A stretch of 64,000 nt of DNA. It comes from Hymenobacter caeli (GTDB lineage Bacteria > Bacteroidota > Bacteroidia > Cytophagales > Hymenobacteraceae). A program made the translations under genes and the position numbers. The DNA is taken from contig NZ_JABSNP010000002.1 in NCBI RefSeq assembly GCF_013294115.1, forward strand, positions 310,001-374,000, written 5' to 3'. A model generated the notes under the pieces. It was not told the DNA's origin, did no database searches, and worked only from the letters and a program-made list of their open reading frames with translations. Below, one piece after another: positions 24,382 through 32,166 of this stretch; position 1 is the first letter of the stretch; each line of letters starts with the position of its first letter.

Positions 24382-25359
24382 CTAACGCGCGGCCACTGGC
24401 TGGCCGTCCTTGGGAATGGCATTTTTAATTTTGGGCACCGACTGTAAATAGGCATAAATGCCCTGCACTTCCTCGTCGGTCATGGCCGAAAACACGGGCA
24501 TGGGAGAACGGGTGGGGCCGTGGGGGCTCTGCCCGAAGCGCAGGGTGGCGGCCAGCTGCGCGGGCGTCCAGTCGCCGATGCCCGTGTCCTGGTCGCCGGT
24601 GATGTTGGCCGAGTGAATAAGCCGGCCCTGGCGGTCGTGGAACGCGGTGCCGCCCCCGAGGTAGCCCGCCGACTGCTCGGGGTGCAGTTCCTGGTTGGTC
24701 TCGTGCGATTGGGAGTGGCACTGAAAGCACACGTAGCGGCCCGTTACCAGGTACTGCCCGTAGGCCAGGGCGGGGGTGGGGGCCGGCGTGGGCCGCGGAC
24801 CGGGCCGCAGCGGCGAAGGCTTCATCACGGTGTGCGTCAGTATTTTCAATAAAAAAGAGGGCGCTTGCGCGGGCGTGGGGGTGGCATCGGCTTGCACTGA
24901 AGGGTCGGCCGAATGCAAAAAGGCCAGCACGGCTTGCAAGTCAGCGTCCGAGAGGTGCACGAAGTGGGGCATGATGACGCGGTAGCGGCCATCGCGCCCG
25001 ATGCCTGTGCGCAAGACGGCGGCCAGCTCGTTGTCGGTCCAGGCCGCAATGCCGTGGGCGGTGTCCTGGGTAATGTTGGGCGAATAGAGGTGCCCCAGGC
25101 CAGGAAACACGTCCGTCAGCGGTGCGCCGCTGAGGCGGTTGGTCTTGGGGTTGCGGTGGCAAGCCGCGCAGTTGGCCCGTACCATGCTGCCGCCCAGCGC
25201 CAGTTGGGCCGGGGTGCCGGTGGGCATCGCGGGTGGGGCAGCCACGGCCGGCACATCGTAGTGCGGAATGCCGCGCACGGCCACAAACAACCCGAAGCCC
25301 ACCACGGCTACCACCGCCAAGCCCAGCAGCAAGCCCAGCGTTCGTAAGATACGTTTCAT
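24382..25359 (-). CDS. Diheme cytochrome c, membrane-anchored
   Basis: 325 residues from ATG 25359. An N-terminal hydrophobic segment (about residues 5-27) anchors or exports it. Two c-type heme motifs: CAACH near residue 65 and CFQCH near residue 210, each with a downstream Met candidate axial ligand (VIMPHFVHL; SPMPVFSAM). The two cytochrome domains are joined by a Pro/Ala-rich linker. It probably transfers electrons in the periplasm, for example to an oxidase or dehydrogenase; the partner is unknown. A palindromic element sits just upstream. Divergent from the AAA+ gene. Confidence 0.9.
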   Translation of the reverse strand: MKRILRTLGLLLGLAVVAVVGFGLFVAVRGIPHYDVPAVAAPPAMPTGTPAQLALGGSMVRANCAACHRNPKTNRLSGAPLTDVFPGLGHLYSPNITQDTAHGIAAWTDNELAAVLRTGIGRDGRYRVIMPHFVHLSDADLQAVLAFLHSADPSVQADATPTPAQAPSFLLKILTHTVMKPSPLRPGPRPTPAPTPALAYGQYLVTGRYVCFQCHSQSHETNQELHPEQSAGYLGGGTAFHDRQGRLIHSANITGDQDTGIGDWTPAQLAATLRFGQSPHGPTRSPMPVFSAMTDEEVQGIYAYLQSVPKIKNAIPKDGQPVAAR

Positions 25360-25389
25360 AAGCCAGCGTCGGAAAAAGTTGGATGGTGG

Positions 25390-25512
25390 TCTAGAACGGG
25401 GTGGTCCGGCAACTTTTCTGTCGTCGGGCCACTCTGACAATAACCCGGAGCCGATGTTTATGGGTAAGAGTGGCCCGACGACAGAAAAGTCGCCGGACCA
25501 CCCCGTTTTAGA
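25390..25512. repeat. Palindromic element copy 2
   Basis: Same arms as the 7921-8053 element: TCTAGAACGGGGTGGTCCGG at the left, its complement at the right, plus the inner CGTCGGGCCACTCT pair (about 25422-25435 and 25467-25480). Pairing extends outward about six bases (GGTGGTCT / AGACCACC). The centre differs from copy 1. It lies between the divergent cytochrome and AAA+ genes. Confidence 0.88.
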
Positions 25513-25697
25513 CCACCGTCAAAAGCTGATAATAATTTATTTATTGCAATTAACGCATATTAACTTGAATCGTTGGTATTTTTTCCTCTTTTGTTTCTGC
25601 TTCCACACTTTCGGGGCCCCGCCGGTCGAGCCGTGAACCTCCGCCCCGCTTTCCCGGTTAAAGCCCCCGGGAAGCCCCTTTCCCTTAAGCCGCCCTT
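25513..25697. other. Leader of the AAA+ gene
   Basis: AT-rich from about 25525 to 25600, then GC-rich up to the ATG at 25698; likely holds the promoter, but I could not assign one clear TAnnTTTG box. Confidence 0.3.
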
Positions 25698-27221
25698 ATG
25701 CAACACGAAACCATCCGCACCCTGGGCCAGCTCCGCGCCAGTGGTTACAAGCCCCGCACCGTCAAGCAAGAGTTGCGCGAGAACCTGATTCGGAAGCTGC
25801 GCGTCAAAGAAGAAGTATTCCCCGGCATTTTTGGCTACGACGAAACGGTGATTCCCGAGTTGCAGCGGGCCATCCTGGCCGGGCACCACATCAACCTGCT
25901 GGGCCTGCGCGGCCAGGCCAAAACCCGCATTGCGCGGCTGCTGATTAACTTATTGGACGAGTGGATGCCCGTCGTGGCCGGCTCCGAGCTAAACGACGAC
26001 CCGCTGCAGCCGCTGTCGGTGTTTGCCAAAAACCTGATTGCCGAGCACGGCGACGCCACCCCCGTGGCTTGGATGCACCGCAACGACCGCTACACCGAGA
26101 AGCTGGCGACGCCCGACGTGAGCGTGGCCGACCTCATCGGCGACGCCGACCCCATCAAAGCCGCCACGCTGAAGCTGCCGTATTCCGACGAGCGGGTGAT
26201 TCACTTCGGCCTGATTCCCAGGGCCCACCGCGGCATTTTCGTCATCAACGAGCTGCCCGACTTGCAGGCCCGCATCCAGGTGTCGTTGTTCAACATCTTG
26301 CAGGAAGGCGACATCCAGATTCGCGGCTTCAAGGTGCGCTTGCCGCTCGATATCCAGTTCGTGTTTACGGCCAACCCAGAGGACTACACCAACCGGGGCT
26401 CCATCGTGACGCCGCTCAAGGACCGGATTGACGCCCAGATCATTACCCACTACCCGAAGTCCATCGAAATCGGCAAGCGCATCACCAAGCAGGAAGCCCG
26501 CATCAAGGAGGACCAGAAAGGGATGGTGACGACCAACGAAATCACCCACGACCTGGTGGAGCAGGTGGCCATCGAGGCCCGCGGCTCCGAGTTCGTGGAC
26601 GCCAAGAGCGGCGTGTCGGCCCGCCTCACCATCTCGGCCTACGAGCAGGTGGTGGCCGGGGCCGAGCGCCGGGCCCTGATCAACGGCGAAAAGCACACCT
26701 ACGTGCGCGTGGGCGACTTCATCTCGGCCGTGCCCGCCATCACCGGCAAGGTGGAGCTGGTGTACGAAGGCGAGCAGGAGGGGGCCGGCATCGTGGCCGA
26801 GAAGCTCATGGGCAAGGCCATCCGCACCCTGTTCCTGAACTACTTCCCCGACCCCGACAAGTCCAAGAAGCTCAAAAACCGCGTGTCGCCCTACAAAACG
26901 GTGCAGGAGTGGTTCGGCAGCGGCAACACCCTGGACCTGCTCTACGACACGCCCACGCCGGCCTACCGCGCCGCCCTCGACCAGGTGCCCGGCCTGCGCG
27001 ACATCGTGACGGAGCTGCACCCCAAGGAAACCGCCGACATGACGTATTTCCTGATGGAATTCCTGCTGCACGGCCTGGCCGAGCACAGCCTGATTTCGCG
27101 CAACCGCCTCACCGCCGGGGCCCAGTTCAAGGACCTGCTGGCCTCGATGTTCACCATGCCCACCTTTGGGGACGATGAGGACGAGGACGAGGAGGAAGAG
27201 AAGCCGCGCCGCCGGCGGTAG
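25698..27221 (+). CDS. Mg-chelatase/MoxR-like AAA+ ATPase
   Basis: 507 residues. AAA+ core of the magnesium-chelatase subunit I type. The Walker A is unusual: GLRGQAKT near residues 69-76, with Ala where the second-last Gly of GxxGxGKT is expected. The Walker B region reads GIFVINELPDL (Asn in place of the Asp before Glu). Sensor-region FVFTANPEDYTNRG and an arginine-containing LKDRIDAQI follow. The C-terminus is an acidic/basic tail. Probably remodels or inserts metal into targets with the VWA protein at 21275; they are not adjacent here. The ATG at 25698 is the first good start. Confidence 0.88.
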   Translation: MQHETIRTLGQLRASGYKPRTVKQELRENLIRKLRVKEEVFPGIFGYDETVIPELQRAILAGHHINLLGLRGQAKTRIARLLINLLDEWMPVVAGSELNDDPLQPLSVFAKNLIAEHGDATPVAWMHRNDRYTEKLATPDVSVADLIGDADPIKAATLKLPYSDERVIHFGLIPRAHRGIFVINELPDLQARIQVSLFNILQEGDIQIRGFKVRLPLDIQFVFTANPEDYTNRGSIVTPLKDRIDAQIITHYPKSIEIGKRITKQEARIKEDQKGMVTTNEITHDLVEQVAIEARGSEFVDAKSGVSARLTISAYEQVVAGAERRALINGEKHTYVRVGDFISAVPAITGKVELVYEGEQEGAGIVAEKLMGKAIRTLFLNYFPDPDKSKKLKNRVSPYKTVQEWFGSGNTLDLLYDTPTPAYRAALDQVPGLRDIVTELHPKETADMTYFLMEFLLHGLAEHSLISRNRLTAGAQFKDLLASMFTMPTFGDDEDEDEEEEKPRRRR

Positions 27222-27240
27222 GGGCTTCGCACAGATAGAG

Positions 27241-27274
27241 AAGCCCCGCGCACTGTAGAGTGCGCGGGGCTTTT
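27241..27274 (+). terminator. Terminator of the AAA+ gene
   Basis: Perfect 14-bp stem, arms 27241-27254 and 27259-27272, loop GTAG, followed by Ts. Confidence 0.85.
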
Positions 27275-27328
27275 GGTTTGAATGGGGGCGGGGCTTCGTC
27301 GACCTGGGGGCACCTCACCCCGTTCACG

Positions 27329-27354
27329 CCTGAGACGCAAGGATGCGTCTCTAC
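27329..27354 (-). repeat. Single GTAGAGACGCA-family arm
   Basis: One copy of the 26-bp hairpin unit (read on the minus strand GTAGAGACGCATCCTTGCGT) with no partner arm nearby, unlike the pairs at 5671-5765 and 28749-28992. Confidence 0.75.
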
Positions 27355-27370
27355 ACGCGGGGGGGGACGC

Positions 27371-27406
27371 AAAAAAGCCGTTCCAGTACGTTGGAACGGC
27401 TTTTTT
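27371..27406. terminator. Bidirectional terminator before the cyclophilin gene
   Basis: Arms 27371-27385 (AAAAAAGCCGTTCCA) and 27392-27406, 6-nt loop, with A- and T-runs. It serves the minus-strand cyclophilin gene and backs up the AAA+ terminator. Confidence 0.88.
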
Positions 27407-27426
27407 GGGAGGGGTGGCGGCAGTGT

Positions 27427-27891
27427 TTACGCGGCGTCGTCCGTCACCACAATCTTGGTAATCTCGTCGTTGCCTTTGATTTGGTCAATCACGTCGAGGC
27501 CCTCCACCACTTTGCCGAACACGGTGTGCACGCGGTCGAGGTGGGCGGTGTTCTGGCGGTCGTGCACGATGAAGAACTGCGAGCCGCCGGTGTTTTTGCC
27601 GGCGTGGGCCATGCTCAGCACGCCGCGCTCGTGGTGCTGGTGGCCGCCGCCGGTTTCGCAGTCGATTTTGTAGCCGGGGCCCCCGGTGCCGGGCTGGCCC
27701 GTGGCCCCGGGCTTGGTGTTGGGGTCGCCGCCCTGAATCATGAAGTTCGGGATGACGCGGTGGAACTTGGTGCCGTCGTAAAAGCCCTTTTTGGCCAGGT
27801 CGGTGAAGTTCTTGACGGTGTTGGGCGCGTCCTGCTCGTAAAACTCGACCTTCATGACCCCTTTAGGGGTGTGAATCTCAGCGGTTTTCAT
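27427..27891 (-). CDS. Cyclophilin-type peptidyl-prolyl cis-trans isomerase
   Basis: 154 residues, a single cyclophilin domain that speeds proline isomerisation during folding. Landmarks: FHRVIPNFMIQGGDP, GGSQFFIVHD, and VHTVFGKVVEGLDVID. The HRVI arginine of the active site is present. No signal peptide, so cytoplasmic. The ATG at 27891 starts MKTAEIHTPKG; the longer frame to 28464 is antisense to the fasciclin gene. A TACCTTCG box lies at 27938-27945 (minus strand), 46 nt upstream. Confidence 0.95.
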   Translation of the reverse strand: MKTAEIHTPKGVMKVEFYEQDAPNTVKNFTDLAKKGFYDGTKFHRVIPNFMIQGGDPNTKPGATGQPGTGGPGYKIDCETGGGHQHHERGVLSMAHAGKNTGGSQFFIVHDRQNTAHLDRVHTVFGKVVEGLDVIDQIKGNDEITKIVVTDDAA

Positions 27892-27937
27892 CAAAAAGAA
27901 AATAAAAAGGTAAAAAATAGCCCCCGAATGGGCCCTG

Positions 27938-27945
27938 CGAAGGTA
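27938..27945 (-). promoter_or_regulatory. -7-like box TACCTTCG of the cyclophilin gene
   Basis: TAnnTT(T/C)G variant on the minus strand, 46 nt before the start codon. Confidence 0.4.
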
Positions 27946-28051
27946 AGCCGGTGCAAATTGCGCCGCCGTACAAAACAATCCGAACCGTAGATTGATTCGT
28001 AGGGTGCTAACACCATAAACCCACCAATTTCTTCTTTCACGTTTTCTTTTT

Positions 28052-28687
28052 ATGAAAAAGCACCTCTTCTCCGTTGCCAGCGCCTTCGCCCTGACCCTTG
28101 GCCTGGCCAGCTGCGGCAACGACAAGCCCGCCGAAACCACCACCACGGACACCAAAACCACGACGGCTGACTCGACGGCCGCCATGGCCAGCGATTCGTC
28201 GCGCATGGCCAAGCCCGGCGGGGTGATGGTGGACGGCGTGGCCATGACGGCCGACAAAGACATCGTGGACAACGCCGCCGCGGCCAAGAGCGTGAGCACG
28301 CTCGTGTCGCTGGTGAAAGCCGCCGGCCTCGTGGAAACCCTGAAAGGCACGGGCCCCTTCACCGTGTTCGGCCCCACCAATGCCGCCTTCGACAAGCTGC
28401 CCAAGGCCGCCGTGGCCGAGCTGACGGCCCCCGCCAACGTGGCCAAGCTGAAAGCCGTGCTCACCTACCACGTCATCGCCGGCCGCCTGCTGGCCGCCGA
28501 CCTGAAGGACGGCCAGGAGCTGACCACCGTGAACGGCGAGAAGCTGAAAGTGATGGTGAAAGACGGCAAAGTAATGGTGGGCAACGGCAAAGACGCCCCC
28601 GCCACCGTGCAGATTGCCGACGTGATTTCGAAAAACGGCGTAACCCACGTCATCGACGGCGTGCTGCTGCCCCTGCCCAAGAAGTAG
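28052..28687 (+). CDS. Fasciclin (FAS1) domain lipoprotein
   Basis: 211 residues. A signal peptide with lipobox LASC (Cys at residue 21) indicates a lipoprotein. A Thr/Lys/Ser-rich linker (about residues 22-70) leads to one FAS1 domain: DNAAAAKSVSTLVSLVKAAG, GPFTVFGPTNAAFDKLP, LTYHVIAGR and a C-terminal HVIDGVLLP. FAS1 domains mediate adhesion or protein contacts at the cell surface. The ATG at 28052 follows an AT-rich gap. A terminator lies at 28709-28745. Confidence 0.95.
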   Translation: MKKHLFSVASAFALTLGLASCGNDKPAETTTTDTKTTTADSTAAMASDSSRMAKPGGVMVDGVAMTADKDIVDNAAAAKSVSTLVSLVKAAGLVETLKGTGPFTVFGPTNAAFDKLPKAAVAELTAPANVAKLKAVLTYHVIAGRLLAADLKDGQELTTVNGEKLKVMVKDGKVMVGNGKDAPATVQIADVISKNGVTHVIDGVLLPLPKK

Positions 28688-28708
28688 GCTCAACTGATTT
28701 TTAAGGTT

Positions 28709-28745
28709 AAAAAGGGCCCCCGGCGCAATGCCAGGGGCCCTTTTT
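28709..28745 (+). terminator. Terminator of the fasciclin gene
   Basis: Perfect 12-bp stem AAAAAGGGCCCC (28709-28720) with 28734-28745, 13-nt loop, ending in a T-run. Confidence 0.82.
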
Positions 28746-28748
28746 GGC

Positions 28749-28994
28749 GTAGAGACGCATCCTTGCGTCTGAGGTTTGAACGGGCCCGTTGCCCGGAGCC
28801 AGCCTACGGCCCCAGCGGTACCGGTGGGCGACGTAGGGGCGGGGCTTGCCCCCGCCCGTCGTTGCCCGGTTGAAGCTGGATTCGTGCGGCGACGGGCGGG
28901 GGCAAGCCCCGCCCCTACGGACCCCGAAACCGCGCCGGGGCTGCTGTCCAGCGGCCCCGTTCGAACCCCAGACGCAAGGATGCGTCTCTACGCC
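28749..28994. repeat. Composite nested inverted repeat
   Basis: The outer pair is the GTAGAGACGCA family (28749-28774 with 28967-28992), extended by GTTTGAACGG and its complement. The inner pair, 28833-28861 and 28890-28918, is a perfect 29-bp inverted repeat rich in GGGGCGGGGCTTG. It looks like one palindromic repeat inserted in another. It fills the gap between the convergent fasciclin and dehydrogenase genes; nothing else is seen there. Confidence 0.88.
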
Positions 28995-29005
28995 GTTCCA
29001 GAGGC

Positions 29006-29893
29006 CTACGCTTCGAGGCCGGCGTCTTCCGACACGCGGCGGGCGAAGGCGGTCCAGTCCACGTCGTTTTCGTGGCGGGCCACGGTGGTGCTCATGCGGT
29101 TGTGCACGAGCTGGGCCAGGGGCATGGGCGCGGCCAGCTGCTGGGCGTGGTCGAGCACGAGGCGAAAATCTTTGCGGATGACGGGCGGCGGGGCCCCCAC
29201 GGGCAGGTAGTGCCTGCTGGCAATCATGCGCCCGTAGTTGTGGTACACCGGGCAGTTGAAGAGGGTGCCCACCAGGAAATCGTGCAGCGGCTGGCGGCCC
29301 ACGCCGCTTTTTTCGGCCAGCGTGTAGGCCTCCGCCATCGCCTCGATGGCCGCGCCGAGCAGGAAGTTGCCGCAGAGCTTCACCACGCTGGCCATGGCGG
29401 GGTCGTCGCCGAACTCGTGGGTGCCCTGGCCCAGCGGTTCCAGCCAGGGCTTCGCCCTGGCCCGTGTCTCGGCGGGGCCCGCCAGGCCCAGCCACAGCTT
29501 GGCCGCCGCCGCCGCGTCGGGCTTGCCGAAGGCCGGCGCGGCCACCAGCTGCGAGCCGTGCGCGGCGTGCGCCGCCGCCAGGCGGGTGGTGGTGGCCGGG
29601 GCCACGGTGCTGCACGATACGTGCACCGCGCCGGGGGCCAGGCCCGCCAGCAGGCCGTCGGGGCCGGTGGTGAGTTCGGTGAGGGCCGCGTCGTCGGTCA
29701 CCATCGTGAACACGCCCTCGGCCCCGCGGGCGGCGGCGGCGGGAGTTGGGGCCACGGTGGCCCCCAGGGCTTGCAGCGGCGCGGCCTTGGCGGCGGTGCG
29801 GTTGTAAACAGTGAGGGTGTGGCCGGCTTTGAGCAGGTTTTCGGCCATGCCCAGGCCCATGCTGCCCAGGCCAATGAATGCGAGTGTTGCCAT
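29006..29893 (-). CDS. NAD(P)-dependent beta-hydroxyacid dehydrogenase (3-hydroxyisobutyrate dehydrogenase family)
   Basis: 295 residues. The Rossmann NAD(P) motif GLGSMGLGMAENLL starts at residue 8, with VYNRTAAK after the second strand, where an Arg/Asn pair often favours NADP. The substrate loop SCSTVAP near residue 93 and the catalytic Lys in VKLCGNFLLG near residue 170 are present, followed by the all-helical C-terminal domain. It oxidises a small hydroxyacid or reduces a semialdehyde; the exact substrate (3-hydroxyisobutyrate, tartronate, glyoxylate type) is not decidable. Cytoplasmic. Starts at ATG 29893. Confidence 0.93.
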   Translation of the reverse strand: MATLAFIGLGSMGLGMAENLLKAGHTLTVYNRTAAKAAPLQALGATVAPTPAAAARGAEGVFTMVTDDAALTELTTGPDGLLAGLAPGAVHVSCSTVAPATTTRLAAAHAAHGSQLVAAPAFGKPDAAAAAKLWLGLAGPAETRARAKPWLEPLGQGTHEFGDDPAMASVVKLCGNFLLGAAIEAMAEAYTLAEKSGVGRQPLHDFLVGTLFNCPVYHNYGRMIASRHYLPVGAPPPVIRKDFRLVLDHAQQLAAPMPLAQLVHNRMSTTVARHENDVDWTAFARRVSEDAGLEA

Positions 29894-29934
29894 GTAAAAA
29901 AGGGGGTTGGCCGGGGCCAGTGGTACGCCCCGCT

Positions 29935-30399
29935 TTACTCGGCTACCCAGTGGTAGGTTTCATAAGCATCGCCGTCGAGGCACGTGGCCGCGCCGTTGAG
30001 GTACAGCGTCCGCTGGCCGTTTTGCTGCTCCACGCCGTAGGCCTTGGCGTCGCTGTTCGGCAGGCCATTTTCACTGGTGAAAGTGACCACCGGCGCGTTT
30101 GGACTGGCGCAGGGGCCCCCGGTACCCACCGAGCGCTGGTAGCCCGTTTGGTAGTAGTTCTGGCCGTTGCGCTTCACCGCGAGCTGCCCGTCCGCCGCGA
30201 ACACCAGCTGCCGCGTGAAGCCCACGCTGGCCGGGGTGCGGGGGCTGGCAAAGCCGTAGATGGAACGGTCCCATTCCCAATGGCCAGTGGCTCCGGCCAA
30301 GGTGTCGTAGCCAACAGGCGCTGTGTCGGTGTCGTGCTTGCAGCCGGTAGTGAGCTGGGCGGCGCACCCGAGGGCCCCGGCGAGTAGGAAAGCTTTCAT
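29935..30399 (-). CDS. Small hypothetical lipoprotein
   Basis: 154 residues from ATG 30399. A signal peptide ends in a lipobox-like LTTGC (Cys at residue 20); a second Cys at residue 12 is less likely. The mature part has GHWEWDRSIYG, LVFAADGQLAVKRNGQ and TLYLNGAATCLDGD, resembling small lipocalin-like or META-type Bacteroidota lipoproteins. Function unknown. It follows the dehydrogenase start by 41 bases on the same strand; a shared transcript is possible. Confidence 0.78.
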   Translation of the reverse strand: MKAFLLAGALGCAAQLTTGCKHDTDTAPVGYDTLAGATGHWEWDRSIYGFASPRTPASVGFTRQLVFAADGQLAVKRNGQNYYQTGYQRSVGTGGPCASPNAPVVTFTSENGLPNSDAKAYGVEQQNGQRTLYLNGAATCLDGDAYETYHWVAE

Positions 30400-30522
30400 A
30401 ATCGATGGCAAGTAAAAAGGGGGAATACGTACATTGAGGAGCCCCCAATTCCCCATTTCGTTGCAGGCCCGAACGGTTGAAAAGGCGTTAAAAAAGTCGC
30501 CGCCGGCTGCTAACCGCCGACC

Positions 30523-32016
30523 CTATCGGGGGCCCAGCGTATCGGCCTCCGGCACCACTGCCGGCGCGTCCAGCACCGAATCGGGCGCGGCCAGGGCAGG
30601 CACTGCGCTGGCGTCTTCGCTGGCCGCGGGGGCCTTACTTGGCACGGTTGTGTCAACGTCAATGTCAACGTCAGCAGCCGGGGCCATGTCCGGTGCCGAA
30701 AACACCCGGGCCTGCGCCGAGTCAGCCAAGCCTTCGTCCGAATCATTTGTTGCGCCGGTGAGGGGGACCGCCGGGGCCATTTGGGCCAGTTGCGGGGCCC
30801 CTGCGCGCACGGGGCCCCAGGGGTGCAGCAGGCTCCACCCGCCGAGGCCCAGGCCCGCCGCCACGGCCAGCCCGGCCGCCAGCCGCGCCGCGACCCGGGC
30901 GGCCACCCGGGGCGGCACCGGCACTTGCCAGGGCCCCCGAGCCGGCTGGCGCGCCGGGGCCCTGGCCGCCTGCGCCCGGGGCCCCGCGGGCGCGGCCCGC
31001 GCTGCGGCCGAGTGGCCCGCAGGCGCCGCTGCCTGGGCCCGCAGCTGCTCGATGAGGTGCCCCAGCTGCTGAATGCGTACGTCGAGGGCCTGGTTGCGGG
31101 CAGCGGCCTCGGCGCGCCACGCGGCGGCTTGCACGGCCTGGTCGGGCAGCTCGGCGGGGGCGGCGGGCCGGGCCAGCTGGGCGCGCAACTGGGCAAACTC
31201 CTGCTCGTGAGCGGCTTGGTGGCGGGCGGCGGCCTGCCGGTGCTGGTGCAGCTCGGCCAGCAGCTCGCGGCGCAGTTGCTCGTGCTGGGCCAGCACCGCG
31301 GCGGCGTCGCCGTAGGGCGGGTCGACGGGCACGTCGGCCGCGCCGAGCCACTGCCACAGCTGCCGGGCTTGCTGCCCCCAGAAGCCCAGCGGGCCCGCCG
31401 CCGCCAGCTCCGGCCCGGGCGCTTCGGGGGCCCCCCACGCGGCCTGCCAGTGCCGGGCCAGGGCCAGCAGCGCCTCGGGGCCGAGAAAATGGCTGCCGCC
31501 GCGCGCCGCCCGTAGCCGCCGCGGCAGCTGCTGGGCCCCGCGCACGAGCTGGAAGTCGCCGGCCGTGTGGCGCAGGTGCTCTTCGGCCTCGTTGCCGAAC
31601 GTGACGGGGGGCATAAACACCGCGGCCCCGGCGAGGGGCACCGGCGCACCGGGCGGCCAGCCCAGCTGGGCCCCCAGCCAAGCGGCCACCGCTGCTTTTT
31701 GCGCCTGGAACTGCGCGTAGGGATTGGGGGCCGCGCCGCGCCCGGCCAGCGGCTCGCCGTCGAGCTGCCAGGCCCCGTGCGCCAGGGCCGGCACCCGCAG
31801 GTAGCCGCCCCGGGGCACCAGCAGCAAGGCCGTGGCCTGCCGGGGCTGCACCACCAGGGCGTCCACCGCCAGGCCTTCGGGCAGCACCGCCAGGTTGCCC
31901 AGCAGCAGCGTGTCCGGGGCCCCGCCGGGGGCGGCGGCGAGGGCCGCGCGCACGGCTTCGTACTGCGCCTGCCGGGCCGCATCTGCGAAAGGAGCCAACA
32001 AAAAATGGTGCATCAT
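30523..32016 (-). CDS. NERD-like domain protein with coiled coil and C-terminal membrane segment
   Basis: 497 residues. The N-terminal about 190 residues resemble a nuclease-related NERD-like domain: LLLGNLAVLPEGLAVDALVV, LLLVPRGGYL, and NPYAQFQAQKAAVAAWLG. A long Gln/Ala/Glu-rich coiled coil (about residues 250-360) follows, then a Pro/Ala/Arg linker and one membrane-like segment (about residues 400-420, AGLAVAAGLGLGGWSLL), then an acidic low-complexity tail. Function unknown; the NERD similarity is by motif feel and needs a profile search. Start at ATG 32016 (or 32013). Follows rsgA on the same strand. Confidence 0.62.
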   Translation of the reverse strand: MMHHFLLAPFADAARQAQYEAVRAALAAAPGGAPDTLLLGNLAVLPEGLAVDALVVQPRQATALLLVPRGGYLRVPALAHGAWQLDGEPLAGRGAAPNPYAQFQAQKAAVAAWLGAQLGWPPGAPVPLAGAAVFMPPVTFGNEAEEHLRHTAGDFQLVRGAQQLPRRLRAARGGSHFLGPEALLALARHWQAAWGAPEAPGPELAAAGPLGFWGQQARQLWQWLGAADVPVDPPYGDAAAVLAQHEQLRRELLAELHQHRQAAARHQAAHEQEFAQLRAQLARPAAPAELPDQAVQAAAWRAEAAARNQALDVRIQQLGHLIEQLRAQAAAPAGHSAAARAAPAGPRAQAARAPARQPARGPWQVPVPPRVAARVAARLAAGLAVAAGLGLGGWSLLHPWGPVRAGAPQLAQMAPAVPLTGATNDSDEGLADSAQARVFSAPDMAPAADVDIDVDTTVPSKAPAASEDASAVPALAAPDSVLDAPAVVPEADTLGPR

Positions 32017-32166
32017 GGCCGGGTGCCCGGGCCCCGGCCGGCCCACCCCGGCCCGGCCTTCCCAAAAGCCAGGCAAAATACGCCGGGTGCCGCCAGCAAG
32101 CAACGCCAGGGTAGCGGCGGGCGCAAAGGCCGCCCGAGCGGCGGCCCGCCGCCGCGCCGGGGCTGG

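Noticed and set aside
27427..28464. 345-codon version of the cyclophilin gene
   Set aside because: The extra N-terminus is antisense to the fasciclin gene; ATG 27891 gives a complete cyclophilin.
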